Below, in pieces: positions 1-7,600 of a DNA stretch of 12,026 bases (positions are counted from its first letter, which is position 1; every line of letters starts with the position of its first letter). A model generated the notes under the pieces. The model did no database searches. It was not told where the DNA came from and saw only the letters and a program-made list of their open reading frames with translations. This stretch comes from Chloroflexota bacterium (GTDB taxonomy: Bacteria > Chloroflexota > Anaerolineae > Promineifilales > Promineifilaceae): NCBI GenBank assembly GCA_024223125.1, contig JAAEOP010001214.1:1-12026 (forward strand), read 5' to 3'. The position numbers were made by a program, and so were the translations under genes.

Positions 1-12
1 GGGTGCAAACTC

Positions 13-88
13 TTGACCCCCTCCCAACCTCCCCCTGCAAGGGGGAGGAGCTTACTTCCCCCCTGTAGGGGGGACTGAGGGGGGTCAA
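13..88. repeat. Cloverleaf-like G/C-tract palindromic repeat
   Basis: The sequence folds as an outer 9-bp stem (13-21 with 80-88, TTGACCCCC against GGGGGTCAA) enclosing two perfect hairpins. The first pairs 28-36 with 40-48 (CCTCCCCCT against AGGGGGAGG). The second pairs 57-64 with 67-74 (TCCCCCCT against AGGGGGGA). Two hairpins inside a closing stem look like a dispersed intergenic palindrome rather than a simple terminator: there is no T-run directly after it on either strand. It lies beyond the 3' end of the 492-residue gene. The pairing is read directly from the bases. That the element is dispersed through the genome is inferred and needs other copies to confirm. Confidence 0.7.
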
Positions 89-161
89 ACGCCGGTCAAA
101 ACGCAACTCCGATGACTATCTCAATGCACTCATTTGATTTCTGCTCAGTATAACCGTTCAA

Positions 162-202
162 CCCCACCGAAGGGTTCCAACGCTGGAGCATTGGAACTGG
201 GG
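162..202 (-). other. Branched stem-loop just 3' of the 492-aa gene
   Basis: On the minus strand CCCCA (202-198) pairs with TGGGG (166-162), and GTTCCAA (197-191) pairs with TTGGAAC (180-174). A CCTTCGG stretch between the second and outer stems could add a UUCG-type loop. The structure begins 17 bases after the stop codon of the gene that ends at 219, so it may protect the mRNA 3' end or help end transcription. The T-run on the minus strand comes before the stem, not after it, so it is not a standard intrinsic terminator. Confidence 0.45.
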
Positions 203-218
203 AGAAAAAATCCTCGCT

Positions 219-1697
219 TTATAGGGGATCACACCCTGCTTCGACCTGGTCCGGATCCCGATTGTCACATGAACAGGCATTATTGCCATAACCCGACAAC
301 TGAATTTCCAATTCTTTGGTAGTCTCCTCCGTCTGAAAACTTTGAAGACTCCCAATGACAAAAGTCGCAAGCTTATATGTGGTATCATTGCCGCCGGTGC
401 CCCCTTTGTTGTCAGCGTTGCTATCATCCCAAACCGGAAAGAGGACACGGCCCTGGTTCACCAACGCATTCAACTCATCATCAAGGTTAGAGTCAAAAGC
501 TGCCCCGGAAGTTTGAACATAATCATCCCTATTTAACATATGATCGTCAGCGTCATCCGGATCCGTATATTCTGTATCCGCCCGGCTGAGATCAAGTAGA
601 TTTGCCTCAAGTGTTGCCTGGGTATGGTCTCCGGCATCCCAACTGACAATGTCAAAGCTATTGGCTGCGCCGGAACTATCAAAGGTAATGGTTGATAATG
701 TACCACCACCACCCCTAATCCCCACCCCCGGCAGAGCACTGAAAGCAATCATGAATGGCGCTAGCTGACAAGAGACTCCAGCCGCACTGGCTGCTCGCAA
801 ATCGGACGTTACGCGCATGGCCGTGTGCGTGTAGAGCGGAAAAGCCGTATCGCCGGTAATGGCGGCTACAAACGGCCCGCCAACCAGCGGCTCCTGATTA
901 AAAATGGCCTCAATAATAATTTCATTATCACCGACGGGCGGCAGTCCCTTTTGGGCCAACTGGCAATTCAATCGATTAATGTTGCCCCGTATCTCTGGCA
1001 CCTTTTCATTGGGGTCAATTCTGCTAAAGAAAGGCCCACCGCGATGATAATGGTAGGCGCTGATGGGCGTGGTATTGGCCAAGGCTACAACTTGATTATA
1101 ATGTCCGGCTTCGGCAGCGGGAATAGCAGCGCCGTTTAAGGGATGTGAGCCGGGAAAAGAAAGAAGCGGATACTGAATGTCATTCAAATCATCGCCGGCC
1201 ACATAGTTGGCATGACCGGGCACAAAGCTGGCACAATCAAAAGGCCTACAATCAGTGTCTCCCAGACAGTTAAAACTGGCGCTAGGTTCAACCTCATAAT
1301 AGGTCATAATAACTGACGAATTGGCGTCGGCCGGAGCGCCCAGAAAATTCATGGCCAATTGGTTGGAGAGACCGGCAATTGTTTGGCTGATGACTTTACA
1401 GTAGCCAATACCGGATGGGTCATGTTGGCTATCATCAAAACAGGTAGAACCGGCGCTGGCGACCGTGTTGTCAAAATCCAGATAAATCCCTCTGGCGGCA
1501 AAGCGGGTTGATTCTCTGTTTACATTGACCAATACCAGATAACTTCGCAAGGCCCAGCCCACTTCAAATACGCCCAGCAACAACAGCAGCAATATCGGCA
1601 GAAAGAGGGCCATCTCAACCATACTTTGTCCTTTTTCTAATAATCTTTTGCTGGTTTTAGGTGGTTTCAAGTCCAATTTATTTAGTTTGTTTTTCAT
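219..1697 (-). CDS. TadE-like pseudopilin with large extracytoplasmic domain (492 aa)
   Basis: Residues 18-50 are the TadE signature: a basic stretch, KG, then QSMVEMALFLP and a Leu-rich membrane helix (about 29-46). An NVNRESTRFAARG segment follows, as in TadE/TadG proteins. G23|Q24 with Glu at +5 fits a prepilin-peptidase (TadV-type) site. Known TadE proteins are minor pseudopilins of Flp/Tad pili. The region to about 300 ends with THTAMRVTSDLRA, a usual place for a TadE protein to stop. About 190 further residues follow, including a QGRVLFPVWDD stretch and a Cys-rich end (ACSC and GCDPL). The ATG is supported by AAGGTG at 1702-1707. The start lies 42 bp downstream of an inverted-repeat element. 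The next gene upstream ends 211 bp away, so it may have its own promoter, though none is clear. The function of the C-terminal half is not recognised. Its N-terminus parallels that of the giant protein starting at 11923, so both probably use the same export and processing route. Confidence 0.9.
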   Translation of the reverse strand: MKNKLNKLDLKPPKTSKRLLEKGQSMVEMALFLPILLLLLLGVFEVGWALRSYLVLVNVNRESTRFAARGIYLDFDNTVASAGSTCFDDSQHDPSGIGYCKVISQTIAGLSNQLAMNFLGAPADANSSVIMTYYEVEPSASFNCLGDTDCRPFDCASFVPGHANYVAGDDLNDIQYPLLSFPGSHPLNGAAIPAAEAGHYNQVVALANTTPISAYHYHRGGPFFSRIDPNEKVPEIRGNINRLNCQLAQKGLPPVGDNEIIIEAIFNQEPLVGGPFVAAITGDTAFPLYTHTAMRVTSDLRAASAAGVSCQLAPFMIAFSALPGVGIRGGGGTLSTITFDSSGAANSFDIVSWDAGDHTQATLEANLLDLSRADTEYTDPDDADDHMLNRDDYVQTSGAAFDSNLDDELNALVNQGRVLFPVWDDSNADNKGGTGGNDTTYKLATFVIGSLQSFQTEETTKELEIQLSGYGNNACSCDNRDPDQVEAGCDPL

Positions 1698-1739
1698 GAT
1701 TCACCTTATTTTCCAAATCTACACGTCACTATTTACCGT

Positions 1740-1858
1740 CATGTCATTTCGACGAGGAACGTGGCAAAGCAAGCTTTGTACGAAACTTTCGCCGTTCAAC
1801 GCCTATTTAAGCATCAGCCAAGAAGATTTCTCGGCAAAAAACGCCTCGAAATGACATG
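1740..1858. repeat. 119-bp inverted-repeat element (MITE/REP-like)
   Basis: The ends are perfect 13-bp inverted repeats: CATGTCATTTCGA at 1740-1752 and TCGAAATGACATG at 1846-1858. Inside are hairpins CAAAGC/GCTTTG (1765-1770 with 1773-1778) and CGAAA/TTTCG (1781-1785 with 1787-1791), enclosed by GAACG/CGTTC (1757-1761 with 1793-1797). An AGAAGATTTCTCGG stretch lies near the right end. Elements with TCATTTCGA ends and an AAGATTTCTCG core are, from memory, common non-coding repeats in several bacterial phyla. No open frame is needed to explain it. It fills most of the gap between the 238-aa and 492-aa genes and would be transcribed as a folded leader if the two are co-transcribed. No target duplication is visible next to the ends. 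Confidence 0.75.
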
Positions 1859-1908
1859 CCTGAATAATTACATCTACACATTAATACTTTCCATTTAGAC
1901 AATATTTA

Positions 1909-2625
1909 TTATCGATTAAGTACTGTCCCGTCAGCGGCATCAATAGATAGATAGACAACTTGTGACTGGTCAGCACTAATCCCCACAATATCCCAGACCG
2001 GCCTAGGTTCTGTTTGCCTTAGCAAAACCTCAACCTGATTTTCGGGAAAAGCCTCAAGAAAAGCCCCGCCTCCGTTATTAACCCAGATAGAAATGGCTTC
2101 ATTACTGTCCAGTACCCAATCTGCAGGGTTAATCAGGTAGGGCGGTTTTCTTAATTTGTTAATATTTGCCCGGCTAATAACCTCTTTTTCGGGCGTTACA
2201 AATGTAAAGAAAATGCGGTCGCTCTTGTCGGAAAAAAATCTAAAATCCCAAATGCCGGCCTGCCCTAAATCGTCAAGGCTGGCATTAGACCAACGGGTTG
2301 ATGAAGCCACCAAATCTACATCACTTTGCCAATTTTGCGCCTCTTGTTGAGCCAGCAGATACATTGTTTTAGCGCTGTCTTCCGTAAAGGGAATGGTATA
2401 GGTTGCCACAGACCCAGGCGGTTCGGGCACTACCGGATTAGCATTGAAATAAAATAAGCCTAGCAAGCCCGCAACAATACCACACCCTAACAGCCACACG
2501 GTACCTAAGATCAAGACATCGCGACGCCTGATTGGGATATCCCGGCGTTTTGATGATGTATCTTTTCGTTTTACAGATTCATTCTGAGACTCTGGCGCTG
2601 CATCCTGATCATTTGTAGAAGACAT
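1909..2625 (-). CDS. Single-pass membrane protein with PepSY-like outer region (238 aa)
   Basis: The first 36 residues are polar and very basic (KRRDIPIRRRD), followed by one membrane helix at about 37-60 and a Pro-rich stretch (PVVPEPP). This predicts N-in, C-out topology. The outer part (about 75-238) has a helix-like segment with SAKTMYLLAQQEAQNW, a W-F-F-S stretch, and a final YLSIDAADGTVLNR. That ending resembles the last strand of PepSY-type domains (hydrophobic-x-Asp-Ala-x-x-Gly-x-Val-Leu). PepSY domains are known as peptidase-inhibitor-like or chaperone-like modules outside the membrane. The assignment here is inference from pattern only. The ATG is preceded by AGGAGT at a rather long spacing of 13 nt. 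The gene follows the 608-aa secreted protein after 95 bp in the same direction, so co-transcription is plausible. No catalytic residues are recognised. Confidence 0.85.
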   Translation of the reverse strand: MSSTNDQDAAPESQNESVKRKDTSSKRRDIPIRRRDVLILGTVWLLGCGIVAGLLGLFYFNANPVVPEPPGSVATYTIPFTEDSAKTMYLLAQQEAQNWQSDVDLVASSTRWSNASLDDLGQAGIWDFRFFSDKSDRIFFTFVTPEKEVISRANINKLRKPPYLINPADWVLDSNEAISIWVNNGGGAFLEAFPENQVEVLLRQTEPRPVWDIVGISADQSQVVYLSIDAADGTVLNR

Positions 2626-2626
2626 T

Positions 2627-2644
2627 GGAGTAACAATAACTCCT
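2627..2644 (-). promoter_or_regulatory. Shine-Dalgarno inside a small hairpin before the 238-aa gene
   Basis: The minus strand carries AGGAGT (2644-2639), 13 nt before the ATG at 2625. GGAGT (2643-2639) can pair with ACTCC (2631-2627) across a 7-nt loop, which would hide the ribosome site. The stem is only 5 bp, so it is either weak translational control or chance. It is the only plausible ribosome site for this start. Confidence 0.4.
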
Positions 2645-2720
2645 GCTAGTTATAAATTTTGGAAAACGATTGCTTTATTAAATTCACTTAATACTCAAAA
2701 AACTCATTCACCGGCCGATC

Positions 2721-4547
2721 CTATTGTTTGAGAATTACCGGCAGAAACAGGAGGCCGTCAGTACTCCAACTGTACCGGTCGCCATCAACATCATCTTTCT
2801 GATAATCGCCATCCGTATTTGGATCCAGAAAATCGGGGACCAAATCACCCCCATCATTGCCCGGACCTGAATCATCATTAGAGCCGGCCAGATCATGATC
2901 ACAATTCATGTAGTCAGTGTTCCCACCAAGATCATGATCGCTGACGGTATCCCAGTCAGTACAACCGGAAGGCGGGGACTCAACTATCTCTACAGAGTCC
3001 ACCAAGTCGTCACAATCTGAATCTTGTTCCGTCCGGCTGGGGGAGATAAAGCTACTGCCCAGCTCCCAACCGTTATAGACGGCCCGGCGCACGCTACCAC
3101 TTAAATTTACATAAACAACTTGTAACCGGTTTTCCGCTTTGGTGGTCCCGCTTCCAAAATTGCCAAAGAGCATTTTGGGTCTTAGTTTGCTAAGATCGTC
3201 GCTAAATCCATAAAAGGCGGTCACGTTGGTGGTCGACAGCGGGGTAAGGCCCGTACCCGTCAGGATATTTGTGCGCGCCCAGGAAGAAGCGCCCTGGTCC
3301 AAATAGGCATACATAATATCCGTACGATTTTGATTGCCGGTGGTAGTGGTGGTAGTTTGATGCCAGGTGGCGTGAATGACCAAATCACTGCCATCGTTAT
3401 GTTGGGCCACATCGGGGTGTAAACCGTTGTCAAAAACACCGTTACGCCCGCCCACCTTATCCGCAGCCGTCCGCTTATCAAGCACGTTTGAAGCCACGGC
3501 GGTGGACGGGATATAGCTGTAAAAAGGAGCCCCGGCTATATCCCAACTGGCCCCACTATCGCCGGATTTATTATACGCCAAGCTAAAGCTACTGCTATCA
3601 CTATCATCCTGCACTTGCCACACCACGGCCACATCCCCGCCGGAAATAGCAGAAATAGCCGGGAAGTCCGGTTCTTCTACAAACGGGTCTGGATTGAACT
3701 GCTGACTCCGCACCGGGGCAGTGGCCGAACCTAAAGCTGAGGTTCCGGACAAGGCGCTGATATCCATTTGCCAATATTGGATTCTATCTGAGGTAACCCC
3801 GCTATCGCCTTCGGCATAGGCTATGTGCAACTCATCGTTCAACGAGGCCAGGCTAACGCTGCGCTCCAATTTGGCGCTGGCACCAAATCTATTGGTGCCG
3901 TGGCCCCCCCCGCCTCCTTCAAACGCATAAAAGTTACTATCGCTGGTCGATTCATACGCATAATTCAACCATGTTTGGGGATCTGTGAAAGGGAATTCGG
4001 CATCACTTTCCGTGTACAAAACAATGGGCGTACCGGCAGAATTGGTCGCAATTGCCGGATTTAAGCGTGATGTATCACTTTTGCCAATAGTACTCACCCG
4101 TTCGGGTGTAGTACCGCAAGAACCGCCCAGGGTGCAGGTATTGTAATAAATTGTGTTGTTTGCCCCACTGCCTCTTTGGTAGGCCACATGAACTTTATTG
4201 CTTGTTACCGGATCAAAGACAACAACCGGATTCTGACCGGTAGTGTCACTATCAACGGTCATGGAAGTCCACCCCCGGCTTGTGTTCGGTCCCCGGGACC
4301 AAACCAACTTTATCGGTCCTATACCATTAGTCCCGGCACTCCACACGATAGCCGTATATTCCTGGTCAACATCTTTAGAGACGGCAATGTCCGGCCAACC
4401 AGAGTCCGAAGCACCAGGCAATGTATCATGTCCACAGATTGGTAACGCGGCCGGTGCCGCAAACCCTTGTCCGCCTGCCAAAAATAGTTGGGCAAACAGC
4501 ACGCTCGTCACAATAAAAATTGAGGATATTTTAACAAACACTCTCAT
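2721..4547 (-). CDS. Secreted sialidase-like beta-propeller protein with Asp-rich tail (608 aa)
   Basis: Residues 1-30 are a signal peptide (MRVFVKISS, hydrophobic core, probable cleavage after GFA before APAALP). Residues 40-490 alternate beta-strand phrases such as PDIAVS, VVVFDP, VHVAYQR, IVLYTES and LHIAYAEG, a pattern of propeller blades. One exact Asp-box, SGDSGASW, lies at 328-335 (SxDxGxSW, as in sialidases and BNR proteins). The other blades are degenerate, and no sialidase arginine triad could be identified, so enzyme activity is not claimed. Residues about 508-598 are rich in Asp, Asn and Gly (DSDCDD, DPNTDGD, DDVDGD) with two DHDL units 13 residues apart, like thrombospondin type 3 or other calcium-binding repeats. 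The protein ends in LFLPVILKQ, a hydrophobic-Pro-hydrophobic-Lys tail I recall from many Chloroflexota secreted proteins. The ATG has GGAGAA at 4557-4562, and a good promoter lies upstream at 4597-4623. Substrate and role are unknown. Confidence 0.92.
   Translation of the reverse strand: MRVFVKISSIFIVTSVLFAQLFLAGGQGFAAPAALPICGHDTLPGASDSGWPDIAVSKDVDQEYTAIVWSAGTNGIGPIKLVWSRGPNTSRGWTSMTVDSDTTGQNPVVVFDPVTSNKVHVAYQRGSGANNTIYYNTCTLGGSCGTTPERVSTIGKSDTSRLNPAIATNSAGTPIVLYTESDAEFPFTDPQTWLNYAYESTSDSNFYAFEGGGGGHGTNRFGASAKLERSVSLASLNDELHIAYAEGDSGVTSDRIQYWQMDISALSGTSALGSATAPVRSQQFNPDPFVEEPDFPAISAISGGDVAVVWQVQDDSDSSSFSLAYNKSGDSGASWDIAGAPFYSYIPSTAVASNVLDKRTAADKVGGRNGVFDNGLHPDVAQHNDGSDLVIHATWHQTTTTTTGNQNRTDIMYAYLDQGASSWARTNILTGTGLTPLSTTNVTAFYGFSDDLSKLRPKMLFGNFGSGTTKAENRLQVVYVNLSGSVRRAVYNGWELGSSFISPSRTEQDSDCDDLVDSVEIVESPPSGCTDWDTVSDHDLGGNTDYMNCDHDLAGSNDDSGPGNDGGDLVPDFLDPNTDGDYQKDDVDGDRYSWSTDGLLFLPVILKQ
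2763..3024 (-). other. Asp-rich calcium-binding-like tail of the 608-aa protein
   Basis: Residues about 508-595 contain many short acidic units, including DSDCDDLVDSVE, DPNTDGD and DDVDGD. Asp/Asn/Gly spacing of this type is known from thrombospondin type 3 repeats and dockerin-like loops that bind calcium. Two GATCATGATC palindromes at 2891-2900 and 2930-2939 encode the two DHDL units, suggesting a small internal duplication. The calcium role is inferred from composition. Confidence 0.5.
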
Positions 4548-4596
4548 TATGTTATGTTCTCCAAATCACTGTTATATAAATTTGATCTCAAGAGTT

Positions 4597-4623
4597 ATTA
4601 TACCACGCGCTTTATGATTGCAA
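4597..4623 (-). promoter_or_regulatory. Probable promoter of the 608-aa gene (extended -10)
   Basis: The minus strand reads TGGTATAAT: a perfect -10 hexamer TATAAT (4602-4597) preceded by the TGN extended -10 element (4605-4603). A possible -35 is TTGCAA (4623-4618, spacer 15) or the weaker TCTTGC (4625-4620, spacer 17). Transcription would start near 4590, giving a leader of roughly 40 nt with the GGAGAA ribosome site. It lies in the 107-bp gap after the giant gene, so the downstream genes need not depend on read-through from it. Confidence 0.6.
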
Positions 4624-4654
4624 GAACCATTTACCAAGATAGCGGTTGCAGGTA

Positions 4655-7600
4655 TTAATCACTAATACTGCTGCCACCGCCTACATTACCATAGGGCAAG
4701 ATTAGATTTTGAGTTGCAGTTTGGCCGGCCGCAATGTTGACCGGAACCGTTACCCCAAAGGGAGCGCCACTACTATCGACAAACTCAGAGTACAGATTGT
4801 ACAATCCCGGATTTAGGTTTTGGAAGCTATATCGTCCGGTGGGGTTATTGATTGAGTAGGTTGTTTGCATCGGGCCCGGAGGCGTTAAGCCAAAGATCCA
4901 AACCGGAGCGCCCTCTACAGCTATTTGTTTTCCTTCATCAGTTAGAATAAAGAGTTGTCCTGTCACCGCACCTTTTCCAGCCTCCAAAGCAGGCTGGGGC
5001 TGGCTGGTGCAAACCTGCACTTCTACCTTATCAATAAAGAAATCGGTAGAAGCCGGATAGTTGGAATCGCTGGAACTGTTAGGCATATAGACATAAGCTT
5101 GCACAGTTTCCCCGACCAGTTGTTCAATTTGAACGTTACCGGTCAAATGGTTAAAGGCATCATTATCTTCCGCCCCGCTGGGGAACTGTGTAAAATCAGC
5201 AGCCAGGGGAATACCCCCAATTACATCGGGGAAATCATCTCCATCGGCCAGTTTTATCGGGGTGGTTAAATCTGTACCATTTTCATCGCGCAAAACAAAG
5301 CGCAGTTCATCTGCATCTGTGCCTCGATCAACCGCTTTACGCAGGCTAATCCGGGCGGTACTGGTATCGTTATTTAACCAGGTTGGCATTGTAAAGTCCT
5401 GATAAGTGAACGGATCGTTCCTGAGTACCCCAAACAGAACGCTGCGGAGCCCTAAGCCAAAACTGCCCTCATAGGCTGTTGGCCCATAGATGGCCTGGTG
5501 ACTTAGATCACCTGTAGTCCAATTTAAGGCATATCCGGCTCCATCATTCTTCTCAAAACCAACGTTTTGTAAGACATCCGTACATTGTCGCAAGTTTGAC
5601 GGGAATTCCGGCGGCACGGGCGAGAGACAGGCGGATTGGGGTTGAAGCCCCGACGGTACAAGGTCGGGGTAGGATGTCAGCAAGATCTGGATCAATTCAA
5701 AATCGTCCTCGGCACCCCAGATGTTTATGGTGTGCACGCCTTGTGACAAGAACTGCTTCACAGATCTGCCCGTCGTGTCAGTATTAAACCAGCGCACTCC
5801 GGAACCGGCCTTATCCTCCATGGTTCCAAAATCCAGCCGGGCGCCATCAAAACCTACCTGGACCGTATCACCACTATTATCAGGGCTGTAGCCAAATATC
5901 CACAAGAAGTACTCATCTGATTGTTCAATATTAACCGCATATTCTAATAGAGGCGCGCTGGGATAGTTTGTATTGTCAAATACCGGGGTGCTGCCATTAA
6001 AATACATGGCTGCATATTGATCTTGCGAAGTTTTGTGCTGCCACTGGCGTATGGGCGATGTATTGCTGGGGAAGTTATCAATGTAGTTGACGGCATTGAT
6101 AACGGCCACTCCGGTATCTTCAGTTACAGCCCCACAGGTAGCGCTGGCCCCAACTAACTCCAGGGGACAAGACAGGTTAAAGTTACTCCATCTTGACATC
6201 CCGCGTGCACCGGTGGCCGAAGCATTGGTCAGCCCAATACGTACGGCTGAGCCCATGGTATCATCTGTACTGCCCAGTGGAGTCCAGGCCCCAATAACAG
6301 GCGCCTCATCATCAAAGGAATTATAGTAGAAGTAGAACTTCTGGTTTGCCCGAACGATGCGCAACCAGACCGGTGTATCACCATTGGTATCAGTAATTGC
6401 GTTGGTGCTAACCCAATCGCTGGTTGGGCTTGAACTGCCCCGGGTAAAGACCCGAACATCTCTGTTTTGATTACGGACAACCACTTGCAGCTTTTTGGCA
6501 TTATTTACCAAACTCTCACGAACCTCTAAACCGGCCATAGATTGGCTATTTTGGTCAGATACAGCCATCACCCTAACCCTTATATCAAAAGTAAAGCTAA
6601 AAACGGCCTGGTTCATAAAGAGGTAACCCCCACTGGCATCGTTGCTTTGGGTCATACTACTGCCTGCGCTACACAACCTTAATTCACCATCCAGTTCGCC
6701 ATTTGTATCACACTCATCTGCCGGGCAGGCCGGGGTAGTATTGTTGGCCTCAACAGCTGCTGAAATTGTATCGGGGGCCAGAAAACCCCTAACTCGATAC
6801 CGGTAGTTTATTTCTCCACACGTAACACCCGTATCTGTGTAACTGGCCCCATCAACTTCTGTTGTGGCTATCTCAACCCAGGTTACGCCATCCAGCCGTT
6901 CGATGATAAACGAGGTTTCTTCAGGACCGGTTCCTTCATCACCACTATTATCGGTCCAGGTTAAGTTCATAACAGGATCACCGGATCCAGCCATTCCCAC
7001 AGAAACCACCAAATTTGAAGGAGGGGCAAACGAAGATGGGGGAACGGGGGTAGATGTAGCGGTTGGAAGCGGTGTTTCGGTAGGCGTTGAGGTTGGCGTG
7101 GGTGCAGGCGCCGGCAAAGAGCAAACGCTTTCGACCGGATTGGTGGATGTATTGCCGTTGTTAACCTGATTTTGCGTTGTGCTTAACCAGATTTTATCAG
7201 CCATAATACCATCCTCTCGCATCCACATATCGAAGGTATAGAGGCCCGAATTGGGAACTGTGATAAAGGTATTGGTGCCATTATGACTATTCTGCCAACT
7301 GATATTGTCATTAAATCCGGTAAGCCCGGTTCCTCCGGAGGTCGTTACCGCCACCCCATCCAAACCAACATGAACGGAGTCAGAAGTATCGGAATCCCCA
7401 GGAGACCGACCACGCACATAGACATAGTAGTTACCCGCTGTCTGGAACTCAATTTGATAGCGTAAGCCCGGACCATTTGTATTTAATTGGGTATTAACGC
7501 CGCTATCAGTTTGGGCCTGCATGGTATCGGTACCGTTGTAATTAACCGGCAGCCAGGATTTACTGGAAGCATTACCCGTACCGGCAACAGCGCTATTGTA

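Noticed and set aside
1717..1879. ATCTACAC direct repeats (1717-1724 and 1872-1879) as a target duplication of the 119-bp element
   Set aside because: The copies are 15 and 13 bases away from the element ends, not adjacent, and an 8-bp match in AT-rich DNA can be chance.
2446..2520. LLGC in the membrane helix of the 238-aa protein as a lipobox
   Set aside because: The Cys lies in the middle of a long hydrophobic helix that continues 12 residues past it, which fits a membrane anchor rather than a signal peptidase II site.
3543..3566. The 608-aa protein as an active sialidase
   Set aside because: Only one exact Asp-box is visible and no arginine triad or catalytic Asp/Tyr/Glu set could be identified, so only the fold is suggested.
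4620..4652. GCAAGAACC and GGTTGC as a terminator hairpin after the giant gene
   Set aside because: The stem is interrupted and short and has no T-run after it on the minus strand.
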